From NCBI RefSeq assembly GCF_002964665.1, contig NZ_PQBZ01000034.1, positions 1,537,502 through 1,601,501 of the forward strand: 64,000 nucleotides of DNA, given 5' to 3'. Made by a program: the position numbers and the translations under genes. Shown one piece after another: positions 1-8,280 of the stretch; the first letter of the stretch is position 1, and every line of letters begins with the position of its first letter. The notes under the pieces are model-generated. The model saw nothing but the letters and a program-made list of their open reading frames with translations, had not been told where the DNA came from and did no database searches. The stretch is from Pseudoalteromonas sp. T1lg23B. Lineage in GTDB: Bacteria; Pseudomonadota; Gammaproteobacteria; Enterobacterales; Alteromonadaceae.

Positions 1-89
1 TGCTCCTGCTCTTCGGCTTGTTGCTGTGACTGTTCTGCTTCTTTTTTACCAAATCCAAACCAAGACAGAAATTTGTTCTTTTTTCCCAT
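1..89 (-). CDS. ftsY: FtsY, signal recognition particle receptor (N-terminal start only)
   Basis: Only the first ~29 codons lie in the window; the gene runs off its left edge. The reverse strand begins MGKKNKFLSWFGFGKK and continues into a Glu/Gln-rich stretch, which is the typical start of the acidic membrane-associating A domain of proteobacterial FtsY. FtsY is the SRP receptor GTPase that docks ribosome-SRP complexes at the inner membrane. The call is supported by the divergent rsmD, since ftsY and rsmD are neighbours in many gammaproteobacteria. The GTPase domain cannot be seen here, so the call rests on the N-terminus and context. Confidence 0.82.
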   Translation of the reverse strand, partial: MGKKNKFLSWFGFGKKEAEQSQQQAEEQE

Positions 90-334
90 GCTCGCTAAAT
101 ACCGTATTAATAAATCTGATAGACTAGTGATGGTTCTCTAAATTGTCTTTACCTAAGACAACCAGAACCATAAGTGAGTAACATTAAAGCTAAGTTAATA
201 TTCATACTCAGCATTAACGTCAAAAATAAAATCAAAAATTAGCGCGCAGTGTATCATGTTCCGTAAAGATGAAAAATGTAGCTGCTGTGATTTATCTGAG
301 CAAAAATATTAAGATTTCGTAATAAGTAGCATCT

Positions 335-934
335 ATGAGAAAAAAAACAGTTTCCAAAAATAACCAAAACGATGGTGTGATCCGTATAATCAGCGGTCAA
401 TTCCGTGGTAGAAAATTACCCGTAAAAGACGTTGCAGGACTTCGCCCAACTACGGATAGGATCAAAGAAACATTGTTCAATTGGTTAATGCAAGATACTA
501 GAGATGCAACCGTTTTGGACTGTTTTGCAGGCTCAGGAGGATTGGGTTTCGAATGCTTGTCTCGTTTTGCCAAACAAGCGTGCTTTATAGAGCTCGATAG
601 ACAAGCTGCAGAACAGCTAAACACCAACATTAGTACACTCAAGCTAACTAATGCAACAGTGATAAATGGTAATACTCTTGATGTACTGAGCCGTGAAAAT
701 GAGCAAACACCTTTTAATCTCGTATTTGTCGATCCGCCTTTTAGAAAGGATCTAGCACAGCTATGCTGTACGCTATTAGAGCAAAATAATTGGCTATCAA
801 GTGACTCGCTTATCTATGTAGAAGTTGAAAAAGAACTCGAATTTTCAGCTCCTCTGGGCTGGCAAATTCTTAAGGAAAAGCAGGCAGGACAAGTGTTGTG
901 TCGACTTTACCAACGCCACGAATCAGTAAGTTAA
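335..934 (+). CDS. rsmD: 16S rRNA (guanine(966)-N(2))-methyltransferase RsmD
   Basis: RsmD methylates G966 of 16S rRNA in the 30S subunit using S-adenosylmethionine. The 199-residue product has the family N-terminus (IRIISGQFRGRKL, residues ~16-28), the LRPTTDRIKETLFNWL segment (~36-51), SAM-binding motif I (LDCFAGSGGLGFE, ~61-73) and the N6/N2-type catalytic motif DPPF (133-136). Length matches the E. coli protein (198 aa). It is divergent from ftsY, with about 245 bases of AT-rich sequence between the two starts. No strong Shine-Dalgarno is visible before the ATG. The following gene, rpsU, has its own promoter. Confidence 0.95.
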   Translation: MRKKTVSKNNQNDGVIRIISGQFRGRKLPVKDVAGLRPTTDRIKETLFNWLMQDTRDATVLDCFAGSGGLGFECLSRFAKQACFIELDRQAAEQLNTNISTLKLTNATVINGNTLDVLSRENEQTPFNLVFVDPPFRKDLAQLCCTLLEQNNWLSSDSLIYVEVEKELEFSAPLGWQILKEKQAGQVLCRLYQRHESVS

Positions 935-954
935 TATTTAGCTCTAATTTACGC

Positions 955-984
955 TTTACATGTGGTGTTGCTTCGGATTACAAT
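955..984 (+). promoter_or_regulatory. Putative sigma-70 promoter of the rpsU operon
   Basis: TTTACA (955-960) and TACAAT (979-984) are separated by 18 bases, a good sigma-70 -35/-10 pair, about 80 bases before the rpsU start. The predicted transcript begins near 990 and carries the palindromic leader at 1007-1039. This is a match by eye with no experimental support. Confidence 0.5.
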
Positions 985-1006
985 ACCGCACCATTTTTGA
1001 ACCACT

Positions 1007-1039
1007 TGATCAAAACTTGATCAGCGTGAGCATTGCTCA
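1007..1039 (+). repeat. Two adjacent palindromes in the rpsU leader
   Basis: TGATCAA (1007-1013) and TTGATCA (1017-1023) form a 7-bp inverted repeat around AAC. TGAGCA (1027-1032) and TGCTCA (1034-1039) form a 6-bp inverted repeat around one T immediately after it. Both lie between the predicted rpsU promoter and the Shine-Dalgarno (AGGTAGGTG), so they could fold in the leader RNA or act as operators. Function unknown. Confidence 0.45.
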
Positions 1040-1062
1040 TTAATTAGGTAGGTGAATTTTTA

Positions 1063-1278
1063 ATGCCAGTAATTAAAGTAAGAGAAAACGAACCGTTTGA
1101 CGTTGCACTTCGTCGTTTCAAGCGTTCATGTGAAAAAGCAGGTATCCTTTCAGAAGTTCGTCGTCGCGAGCACTATGAAAAGCCAACAGCTGAGCGTAAG
1201 CGCAAAAAAGCTGCAGCGGTTAAGCGTCACATGAAAAAGCTTTCTCGCGAAAACGCACGTCGCGTTAAATTATACTAA
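1063..1278 (+). CDS. rpsU: 30S ribosomal protein S21
   Basis: A 71-residue, very basic protein starting [21 protein letters not shown] and ending ENARRVKLY, essentially the standard gammaproteobacterial bS21 sequence and length. S21 sits on the 30S platform near the anti-Shine-Dalgarno and helps initiation on natural mRNAs. An AGGTAGGTG Shine-Dalgarno lies ~10 bases before the ATG. It is first in the macromolecular-synthesis operon with yqeY (20 bases downstream), dnaG and rpoD. Confidence 0.98.
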   Translation: MPVIKVRENEPFDVALRRFKRSCEKAGILSEVRRREHYEKPTAERKRKKAAAVKRHMKKLSRENARRVKLY

Positions 1279-1298
1279 TCGGTCTCGGTCTTGTATAA

Positions 1299-1745
1299 AT
1301 GAGCCTTTTAACTAAGCTAAAAGACGCACAAAAAGATGCCATGCGTGCTAAAGACAAAATAAGTCTTGGCGCTATCCGCATGGTTCTTGCTGAAATAAAA
1401 CAGCGCGAAATTGACAATCAAACAACACTAGATGATGCAGGTATCACTTCTGTATTAGTGAAGTTGGTTAAACAGCGCCGTGATTCTTTCACCCAGTATA
1501 AAGATGCTGGTCGTGATGATTTAGCTGAAATTGAAGCAAGTGAGATCGATGTACTAGAAGCTTTCTTACCTCAGCCATTGACTGAAGAAGAAATCATCGC
1601 ATTGATTGATGCTGCAATTGCCGACACTGGCGCTGCAGGTATGCAAGACATGGGTAAAGTTATGGGCATAATCAAGTCCAAAGCTGAAGGTCGTGCCGAT
1701 ATGGGCAAAATCTCTGGCTTGATAAAACAACGATTAAGCGCATAA
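1299..1745 (+). CDS. GatB/YqeY domain protein
   Basis: The 148-residue protein is a stand-alone YqeY domain, related to the C-terminal tail of the GatB subunit of tRNA amidotransferase. Visible family features are the start SLLTKLKDAQKDAMRAKDK, the LVKQRRDSFTQYKDAGRDDLA helix and the Gly/Met-rich end (MGKVMGIIKSKAEGRADMGK). The family may bind tRNA, but its cellular role is not settled. It lies between rpsU and dnaG, as in Vibrio and Pseudoalteromonas relatives but not E. coli. A hairpin (1775-1800) follows it and may lower transcription into dnaG. Confidence 0.88.
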   Translation: MSLLTKLKDAQKDAMRAKDKISLGAIRMVLAEIKQREIDNQTTLDDAGITSVLVKLVKQRRDSFTQYKDAGRDDLAEIEASEIDVLEAFLPQPLTEEEIIALIDAAIADTGAAGMQDMGKVMGIIKSKAEGRADMGKISGLIKQRLSA

Positions 1746-1774
1746 TCCCGCGTACAGATTGTATGATTAAAGTG

Positions 1775-1800
1775 AACCGAGCCCTAGCGCTCGGTTTCTT
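1775..1800 (+). terminator. Attenuator-like terminator between yqeY and dnaG
   Basis: AACCGAGC (1775-1782) and GCTCGGTT (1789-1796) form a perfect 8-bp stem with a 6-base loop, followed by the pyrimidine tract TCTT. In E. coli a partial terminator between rpsU and dnaG keeps primase expression far below S21, and this hairpin occupies the same operon position. The short, impure T tract suggests leaky termination. Confidence 0.6.
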
Positions 1801-1834
1801 CGTCTAGGTATAAGGGAACATCGTTAGAAATAAT

Positions 1835-3591
1835 ATGGCTGGAAAGATCCCAAGAGAGTTTATTGATGAGCTGCTTGATCGCACCGATATTGTCGATCTG
1901 ATCGATGCGCGTGTCGGCTTAAAAAAAGCAGGAAAAGACTACCAGGCATGTTGTCCATTTCATAACGAAAAGTCACCTTCTTTTACGGTCTCTCGTGATA
2001 AGCAGTTTTATCACTGCTTTGGGTGTGGTGCCAACGGCAACGCTATCTCGTTTATGATGGAATATGACAAACTTGAGTTTGTGGATGCCATCGAAGAACT
2101 CGCCAGCTTACTAAATCTAGACGTTCCTCGCGAACAAGGCTCTGGAAAACCAGAACGTACCATTGAGCAAAACGTTCAGATTATGATCTGATGTTGCAAA
2201 CAGCGCGTTTTTATCAACATCAACTGAAACACCACAAAAATTCTAGCCTAGTTATCGACTACGTTAAAGGCCGTGGCTTATCCGGTGAAACCGTTAAACA
2301 TTACATGATTGGATACGCTCCTAGTGAGTGGGAATCCCTATGTCAACAGGTCGGACGCACGCCACAGCAACGTCAGCAGCTGCTGGAATTAAAGCTTGCT
2401 TCTGAAAAAACGCCTGGCAGACAGTTTGACTTCTTCCGCGATCGCCTCATGTTTCCTATTCGAGACAAACGCGGACGCGTTATTGCGTTTGGCGGTCGAG
2501 TCATGAGCAAGGACCAAGGGCCAAAATATTTAAACTCTCCAGAAACTAGAATCTTTCACAAAGGTTTTGAACTATATGGTCTTTTTGAAGCCAAACAGGC
2601 TAACGACAAATTAGATTGTGTTGTTATTGTTGAAGGCTACATGGATGTGGTAGCGTTAGCAGAACAAGGTATCAATTATGCCGTTGCGGCGCTGGGAACC
2701 GCCACGACAGCTGAACACATGCATACATTGTTTAGAACTACTGATACCGTTATTTGCTGTTACGATGGCGATAGAGCAGGAAAAGATGCGGCTTGGCGAG
2801 CACTAGAAAACGCTCTTCCTTACCTGAAAGATGGTAAGTCGCTGAGATTTGTATTTTTACCCGATGGGGAAGATCCTGACTCATTAGTTCAGCAAGAGGG
2901 TAAAGAGGCATTTGAAACCAGACTCACTCATGCCGATGACTTTTCCAAGGTACTATTTGATAAACTCGCACAAAGCTGTGAACTCACTAGTGATGCTGGT
3001 AAAGCCAAATTAATGAGTGAAGCTCTACCTATGATAAGTAAGATACCCAGTGACTATTATCAAGAAAGCTTACTGGAAAAGCTTGCGCGACTGATCGGCC
3101 GTACTCGTGAGCAGCTTTCTGCCAAGCTCGCAACACCGAAACAACAACATAACATTGAACGTAAGTTTAAAATTACACCCATGCGCCGAGCAATTGGACT
3201 GCTGATACAGCATCCACAACTGGCGACAAGTGTTGAGTACTTACCCGAGCTAGCACAAATGAATATACCTGGCATCCAACTGCTTTTAGAGCTGCAGTCG
3301 GTTTGCTTACAAAATACACACTACACCACGGCGCAACTGCTTGAATATTTTAGAGATATGCCGCAATACGATGCACTAAAAAAGCTCGCGGTGTGGCGAC
3401 ACGATATTAACGAACAAGCTCTAACTGAAGAATTCCAAAATACTTTTCAATTTATTGAGGATCAGTGTTTAAATTTTAGGTTAGAGACCTTATTAATTAA
3501 AGACAAAACAGAAGGCTTAAATAGCGAAGAACGGCTTGAATGCGCGCTTTTGACCCAAGCGTTAAGCAGCAGAAGAACTAGTCAAAATTAA
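1835..3591 (+). pseudogene. dnaG: DNA primase DnaG, interrupted by a one-base frameshift
   Basis: Primase makes RNA primers at the replication fork and works with the DnaB helicase. Codons 1-118 (from 1835) carry the CHC2 zinc ribbon (C40, H43, C61, C64). That frame stops at TGA 2189-2191. The remainder continues one frame back, from TAT at 2182, through the RNA polymerase domain with TOPRIM motifs VEGYMDVVAL, YDGDRAG and DGEDPD, and into a helicase-binding C-terminus with the usual RLECALLTQ end. Adding one T at the ATTAT near 2181-2183 restores [12 protein letters not shown] and a 585-residue protein of normal length (E. coli 581). Since dnaG is essential, sequencing error is the likeliest cause. 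Confidence 0.93.
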
Positions 3592-3607
3592 ATTTTGCTG
3601 TTATAAT
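3579..3607 (+). promoter_or_regulatory. Putative rpoD promoter with extended -10
   Basis: TATAAT (3602-3607) is preceded by TGT, giving a perfect extended -10 (TGnTATAAT). A weak -35 (TAGTCA, 3579-3584) lies 17 bases upstream. It overlaps the 3' end of dnaG and would let rpoD be transcribed independently of the upstream operon, as known for internal rpoD promoters in E. coli. Confidence 0.55.
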
Positions 3608-3695
3608 GTTCTATTCACTGCGTCATGCAAATTGTTCGGTGTTTTTTCGCTGGCGCCTGTTGTATCAACTTATCAGAGTGGAAGCATAAATCTCT

Positions 3696-5537
3696 ATGGA
3701 TCAATCTCCTCAGTCACAACTCAAACTTCTGATTCAGAAAGGTAAAGAGCAAGGGTACTTAACTTTTGCAGAAGTTAACGATCACCTTCCACAAGACATA
3801 ATAGACTCAGATCAGGTAGAAGACATCATCAGTATGATCAATGATATGGGTATTCAGGTTGCTGAAAGTGCACCTGATGCCGATGAATTGATGATGCAAG
3901 AAACCACCACCGATGAAGATGCCGCAGAAGCAGCCGCCGCTGCACTTGCTACGGTTGAAAAAGAAATCGGTCGTACTACTGATCCTGTGCGCATGTACAT
4001 GCGTGAAATGGGTACTGTTGAGCTATTGACCCGTGAGGGTGAAATTCAAATCGCGAAGCGAATTGAAGAAGGTATCAATCAGGTTCAAATCTCTGTGGCA
4101 GAGTATCCTGAAGCTATCACTTATCTATTGGAGCAATGGGACAAGTTTGAAGCCGACGAGATGCGCTTAAGCGACATCGTATCAGGCTTTTTCGACCCTA
4201 ATGCCGAAGAAACACAAATCTCAGCAACACACATCGGCTCAGAACTTAGTGATGAAGACTTAGCTGACGAAGACGATGAAGATGATGAAGATAGCGACGA
4301 TGATGAAGACGCAGATACAGGTCCAGATCCTGAAGAAGCGCGTATTCAATTCGAACAACTTCGCACACTTTACAACAAAGCACGTGAAGTATTTGAAAGC
4401 AAAGGCCGCGCTCATCCAGACTCACAGGCTGCTATCTTTGAAATTGGTGAATTATTCCGTACCTTCAAACTAGTACCAAAACAGTTTGACCGCATGGTTA
4501 ACAACATGCGCGAAATGATGGACCGAGTTCGAGTTCAAGAACGTATCGTGATGAAGCAAGCGGTGCAAATTGCAAAAGTACCAAAGAAAACTTTTGTTAA
4601 GCATTTTGCAAACAACGAAACCGATATGGCTTGGGTAGACGCTGAAATCGCCGCAGGTGAAAAGCATTCAGAAAAGCTTGCTGAAGTTAAACCTGAAATC
4701 GAGCGCTGTATCAACAAGTTAAAGGCTATTGAAGAAAGCACTGGATTGACCGTTGAGCGTATTAAAGATATCAACCGTCGTATGAGCATCGGTGAAGCCA
4801 AAGCTCGCCGAGCTAAAAAAGAAATGGTTGAAGCTAACTTACGTCTAGTTATTTCAATTGCCAAAAAGTATACCAACCGTGGTTTGCAGTTCTTGGATCT
4901 TATCCAAGAAGGTAATATTGGTCTGATGAAAGCGGTAGATAAGTTTGAGTATCGCCGTGGTTATAAATTCTCAACCTATGCAACTTGGTGGATCCGTCAG
5001 GCAATTACTCGCTCTATCGCCGATCAGGCGCGTACGATCCGTATTCCAGTGCATATGATAGAGACAATTAATAAGCTTAATCGTATTTCTCGTCAAATGC
5101 TTCAGGAGATGGGCCGTGAACCCAACCCAGAAGAACTGGCTGAGCGTATGATGATGCCAGAAGATAAGATCCGAAAGGTGCTGAAAATTGCTAAAGAGCC
5201 GATTTCTATGGAAACACCGATCGGTGACGACGAAGATTCGCACTTAGGAGATTTCATCGAAGACACAACCATAGAGTCACCAATTGACTCTGCAACAATG
5301 GAAAGTCTTCGTGGTGCAACCAATGAAGTATTAGCGGGTCTTACCGCACGTGAAGCGAAGGTTTTACGTATGCGTTTTGGTATTGACATGAATACTGACC
5401 ATACTCTTGAAGAGGTTGGTAAACAGTTTGACGTAACTCGTGAGCGTATTCGTCAGATCGAAGCTAAAGCATTGCGTAAGCTGCGCCACCCTTCACGTTC
5501 AGATCTTCTGAAAAGTTTCTTGGATGTAAAAGGTTAA
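3696..5537 (+). CDS. rpoD: RNA polymerase primary sigma factor sigma-70 (RpoD)
   Basis: The 613-residue housekeeping sigma factor directs RNA polymerase to most promoters. Region 1.1 occupies the first ~80 residues ([21 protein letters not shown]). The non-conserved insert holds a very acidic run of Asp/Glu around residues 187-207. Regions 2.1-2.4 include [14 protein letters not shown], and the region 4.2 helix-turn-helix is in [20 protein letters not shown] near the C-terminus. Length equals E. coli RpoD (613). It is the last gene of the rpsU-yqeY-dnaG-rpoD operon and is followed by a strong terminator. Codons 1-8 follow a weak Shine-Dalgarno (GTGGAAGC). Confidence 0.98.
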   Translation: MDQSPQSQLKLLIQKGKEQGYLTFAEVNDHLPQDIIDSDQVEDIISMINDMGIQVAESAPDADELMMQETTTDEDAAEAAAAALATVEKEIGRTTDPVRMYMREMGTVELLTREGEIQIAKRIEEGINQVQISVAEYPEAITYLLEQWDKFEADEMRLSDIVSGFFDPNAEETQISATHIGSELSDEDLADEDDEDDEDSDDDEDADTGPDPEEARIQFEQLRTLYNKAREVFESKGRAHPDSQAAIFEIGELFRTFKLVPKQFDRMVNNMREMMDRVRVQERIVMKQAVQIAKVPKKTFVKHFANNETDMAWVDAEIAAGEKHSEKLAEVKPEIERCINKLKAIEESTGLTVERIKDINRRMSIGEAKARRAKKEMVEANLRLVISIAKKYTNRGLQFLDLIQEGNIGLMKAVDKFEYRRGYKFSTYATWWIRQAITRSIADQARTIRIPVHMIETINKLNRISRQMLQEMGREPNPEELAERMMMPEDKIRKVLKIAKEPISMETPIGDDEDSHLGDFIEDTTIESPIDSATMESLRGATNEVLAGLTAREAKVLRMRFGIDMNTDHTLEEVGKQFDVTRERIRQIEAKALRKLRHPSRSDLLKSFLDVKG

Positions 5538-5564
5538 ACGACTTTTACGCCAACAGAATCTACG

Positions 5565-5588
5565 AAAGGCCGCTACCGCGGCCTTTTT
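5565..5588 (+). terminator. Rho-independent terminator after rpoD
   Basis: AAAGGCCGC (5565-5573) pairs with GCGGCCTTT (5578-5586) around the loop TACC, ending in a T tract. It closes the macromolecular-synthesis operon 28 bases after rpoD. Confidence 0.9.
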
Positions 5589-5615
5589 AATAACTTGCAC
5601 AATTTAGGAAAGCTC

Positions 5616-6491
5616 ATGGCTTGGATCCAAATCCGCATTCACGCTAATAAAGAAACTGCCGATCATTTAAGCGACCTATTGCTTGATGTTGGCTGTCCGT
5701 CTGTCACCTTCATGGATGGCAGTAACAACCCTGTTTATGAGCCTAAACCCGGAGAAGTCATTCTTTGGCCTGACACCATAGTCATCGGTTTATTTGATGC
5801 CGCACATGATATGGATGAAGTCGTAGACTACCTCAAACAAAACAGTTCACAGCCGCTTACTTACAAAATTGAGCAACTTGAAGACAAAGATTGGGAGCGC
5901 GAATGGATGGATAATTTCCACCCCATCAAGTTTGGTGAGCGCTTATGGATCTGCCCGAGCTGGCGTGATGTGCCTGAACCCGATGCTGTGAACGTTTTGC
6001 TTGACCCAGGTTTAGCATTTGGCACAGGCACGCATGCAACAACTGCATTATGTTTAAAGTGGCTTGAAAGTCAGGATTTGGCTGGTAAAACCGTGGTTGA
6101 CTTTGGTTGTGGCTCCGGCATTTTAGGGATTGCAGCAATCAAACTAGGTGCTGAACGTGTCATTGGCATCGATATAGACCCGCAAGCACTTGCAGCAAGC
6201 CTTGATAACGCGAAGCGAAATGGTGTGGCCGATCAATTAGAAGTTTACTTACCTGAGAATCAGCCTGAGTTTAGCGCCGACATTGTCGTTGCAAATATAT
6301 TGGCACAACCCCTGCGTGACCTACATGAAATCATTCTAGGCTTCTTAAAACCACATGGAAAAATTGCCATGTCGGGAATTTTAGAAGAGCAAGCACTATC
6401 GGTGGCCAAAGTATATGAAAAATATGTAGACCTCGACGCGATAGCTCAGGAAGGAGAATGGACTCGCGTCAGTGGCAGTAAGCATAATTAA
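5616..6491 (+). CDS. prmA: Ribosomal protein L11 methyltransferase PrmA
   Basis: PrmA trimethylates several amino groups of ribosomal protein L11 with SAM. The 291-residue product has the small N-terminal L11-recognition domain ([13 protein letters not shown]), the linker [17 protein letters not shown], the [15 protein letters not shown] loop and SAM motif I ([15 protein letters not shown], residues ~157-171), then GIDIDPQAL and the catalytic-site segment [11 protein letters not shown] chose the ATG at 5616 because it follows TTAGGAAA and gives the family N-terminus. An in-frame TTG 21 bases upstream would add seven unconserved residues. A terminator lies on each side, so it is probably transcribed alone. 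Confidence 0.96.
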   Translation: MAWIQIRIHANKETADHLSDLLLDVGCPSVTFMDGSNNPVYEPKPGEVILWPDTIVIGLFDAAHDMDEVVDYLKQNSSQPLTYKIEQLEDKDWEREWMDNFHPIKFGERLWICPSWRDVPEPDAVNVLLDPGLAFGTGTHATTALCLKWLESQDLAGKTVVDFGCGSGILGIAAIKLGAERVIGIDIDPQALAASLDNAKRNGVADQLEVYLPENQPEFSADIVVANILAQPLRDLHEIILGFLKPHGKIAMSGILEEQALSVAKVYEKYVDLDAIAQEGEWTRVSGSKHN

Positions 6492-6531
6492 CCCGTAAAA
6501 AGCATTTATGAGTTAGTAACTTGTAACAGCT

Positions 6532-6564
6532 AAAGCCTGTATTTAACAGGCTTTACTGTTTTTT
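6532..6564 (+). terminator. Rho-independent terminator after prmA
   Basis: AAAGCCTGT (6532-6540) pairs perfectly with ACAGGCTTT (6546-6554) around the loop ATTTA. Six T residues follow at 6559-6564. Confidence 0.8.
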
Positions 6565-6566
6565 CA

Positions 6567-6581
6567 CAGCAGTAACTGCTG
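6567..6581. repeat. 15-base palindrome before dusB-fis
   Basis: CAGCAGT and ACTGCTG flank a single central A in the gap between the prmA terminator and the dusB promoter. It is a perfect odd palindrome, so it could be an operator, though it sits ~140 bases upstream of the predicted -35. No regulator is assigned. Confidence 0.35.
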
Positions 6582-6707
6582 ATATTGTCAACATCCCCTT
6601 CATTCTAACTGATTAAATTTCACCCAAATAAATCAGAGACTCAAACTGTTATAAAAAGTCAACCCAGTAAGTTCAAAAAAAAAGCAATAATGTTCAATTT
6701 ATAGCCT

Positions 6708-6735
6708 TTGATTTTTGCAAAAAAAACCGTAAACT
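6708..6735 (+). promoter_or_regulatory. Putative dusB-fis promoter with GC-rich discriminator
   Basis: TTGATT (6708-6713) and TAAACT (6730-6735) are spaced by 16 bases. They are followed by a GC-rich stretch (GCGCCCC, 6738-6744) where the discriminator would sit. GC-rich discriminators mark promoters repressed by ppGpp/DksA, and the E. coli dusB-fis promoter is a known example. The predicted transcript start (~6742) also argues that dusB translation begins at 6760 or 6769, not at the first in-frame TTG (6745). Confidence 0.45.
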
Positions 6736-6759
6736 TAGCGCCCCTTGAAAAGAGGCAGA

Positions 6760-7740
6760 TTGAACAACGTGCGTATTGGTCCATACCAACTTGATAACAA
6801 CATTATTGTGGCCCCTATGGCAGGGATCACTGATAGACCTTTTCGACAGTTATGCCGTCGATTAGGCGCAGGTTTAGCTGTATCAGAAATGATGTCGTCA
6901 AATCCAAAGGTATGGAAAACAGATAAGTCTATGAACCGTATGGATCATCAAGGCGAGTCTGGCATACGCTCAGTGCAAATTGCTGGTGCCGATCCAGAAT
7001 TGATGGCACAGGCTGCACAGTTCAATGTAGCAAATGGGGCGCAGATCATAGATATCAATATGGGCTGCCCTGCAAAGAAAGTGAATAAGAAACTAGCAGG
7101 TTCTGCATTGTTGCAGTATCCCGAGTTAGTGGAGCAGATAGTTCAAGCAGTAGTAGAAGCTGTAGAAGTACCTGTAACATTAAAAATCCGTACGGGTTGG
7201 GATACACAAAACCGCAACGGCGTAGAGATTGCTAAAATTGCTGAACGTAATGGCATTGCATCGCTTGCAGTACATGGCCGCACCAAAGCGTGTATGTACA
7301 AGGGCGAAGCTGAATACGCCACAATAAGGGATATTAAACGTGCAGTAAGTATACCTGTAGTCGCAAATGGAGATATTACTTCTCCACAAAAGGCAAAACA
7401 GGTACTGGATTACACGGGCGCAGATGCCATCATGATTGGTCGTGCCGCCCAAGGTCGCCCTTGGATATTTAGGGAGATAGACCACTTTTTGCGAACTGGA
7501 AAACAACTGCCAGCCCCAGAGGTTTCTGAGGTGCGTAGTATTTTGATGGAGCACTTAGTTAACCTTCATCAGTTTTACGGTGAGCCAATGGGAGCGCGCA
7601 TCGCACGCAAGCATGTATCATGGTATTTGCAAGCCCACGACCAAGCAGGTCAGTTTAGGCGAGTATTTAATGCCCTCGAAACGCCAAATGAGCAAATTGA
7701 GGCATTGGAACAATACTTTGAAACACTAGCAGCTAACTAA
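6760..7740 (+). CDS. dusB: tRNA-dihydrouridine synthase B
   Basis: DusB is an FMN- and NADPH-dependent enzyme that reduces uridine in the tRNA D-loop. The TIM-barrel protein shows [13 protein letters not shown] near the start, the catalytic-cysteine segment [18 protein letters not shown], the HGRT motif and [19 protein letters not shown] start it at TTG 6760, 4 bases after AGAGG (326 aa). GTG 6769 is the codon that aligns with the E. coli start (VRIGPYQL versus MRIGQYQL). TTG 6745 is also in frame but lies almost at the predicted transcript start. fis follows after 19 bases in a conserved operon. Confidence 0.93.
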   Translation: MNNVRIGPYQLDNNIIVAPMAGITDRPFRQLCRRLGAGLAVSEMMSSNPKVWKTDKSMNRMDHQGESGIRSVQIAGADPELMAQAAQFNVANGAQIIDINMGCPAKKVNKKLAGSALLQYPELVEQIVQAVVEAVEVPVTLKIRTGWDTQNRNGVEIAKIAERNGIASLAVHGRTKACMYKGEAEYATIRDIKRAVSIPVVANGDITSPQKAKQVLDYTGADAIMIGRAAQGRPWIFREIDHFLRTGKQLPAPEVSEVRSILMEHLVNLHQFYGEPMGARIARKHVSWYLQAHDQAGQFRRVFNALETPNEQIEALEQYFETLAAN

Positions 7741-7759
7741 GAAAGAAAGAGACATAACG

Positions 7760-8050
7760 ATGTTCGAACAAAATGTGACTTCTCCATTTATCACTAACGC
7801 TCATGTTCAGTCACAAGAGAAACCGCAACCTTTACGCGATGCAGTAAAAAAAGCTGTTCATCACTACTTAAAGCAGCTTAACGGTCAAGATGTGCAAGAC
7901 GTTTACGATCTTGTTCTTTCAGAGCTAGAAGCGCCGTTACTAGAAGAAGTAATGACGTACACGCGTGGTAACCAAACTCGCGCGGCAATCTTGTTAGGTA
8001 TCAACCGTGGTACTTTACGCAAGAAGCTGAAAAAATACGGCATGAACTAA
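7760..8050 (+). CDS. fis: DNA-binding protein Fis
   Basis: Fis is a nucleoid-associated homodimer that bends DNA and activates rRNA promoters in growing cells. The 96-residue protein has the N-terminal beta-hairpin arm, the dimerisation helices ([16 protein letters not shown]) and a C-terminal helix-turn-helix in [20 protein letters not shown], ending KKYGMN like E. coli Fis (98 aa). It is cotranscribed with dusB and closed by a terminator 25 bases downstream. Expression is probably coupled to growth rate through the dusB promoter. Confidence 0.97.
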   Translation: MFEQNVTSPFITNAHVQSQEKPQPLRDAVKKAVHHYLKQLNGQDVQDVYDLVLSELEAPLLEEVMTYTRGNQTRAAILLGINRGTLRKKLKKYGMN

Positions 8051-8075
8051 GCACCGCTTGGTTTTGACCTTCAAC

Positions 8076-8100
8076 AAAAAGCACCTCAGGGTGCTTTTTT
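8076..8100 (+). terminator. Rho-independent terminator after fis
   Basis: AAAAAGCACC (8076-8085) pairs with GGTGCTTTTT (8090-8099) around the loop TCAG, with a T tract. Confidence 0.9.
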
Positions 8101-8280
8101 AACATCTAAACACCCTACTCCTTGTAACAGCCCGCACTAGCTAACGCCTTGCCCGAATTATAAATTCACAAAATCTCAATCATCAGCCAAGGTTTATGAT
8201 CGTTTTCTTACGTAAATTAGGCTAAAATAGCGCCCTTCTAAGCTAGCCCTTAACTTATCATTGAGGAAACCTAAACCATC

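Noticed and set aside
2177..2200. Programmed -1 frameshifting in dnaG
   Set aside because: The overlap ATT-TAT is not a classical slippery heptamer and no stimulatory structure is obvious. A missing T in a short run explains the data more simply.
8190..8215. PurR operator before purH
   Set aside because: GTTTTCTT matches one half of the PurR consensus around a CG centre, but the other half (TTATGATC) does not. A half-site alone is not enough.
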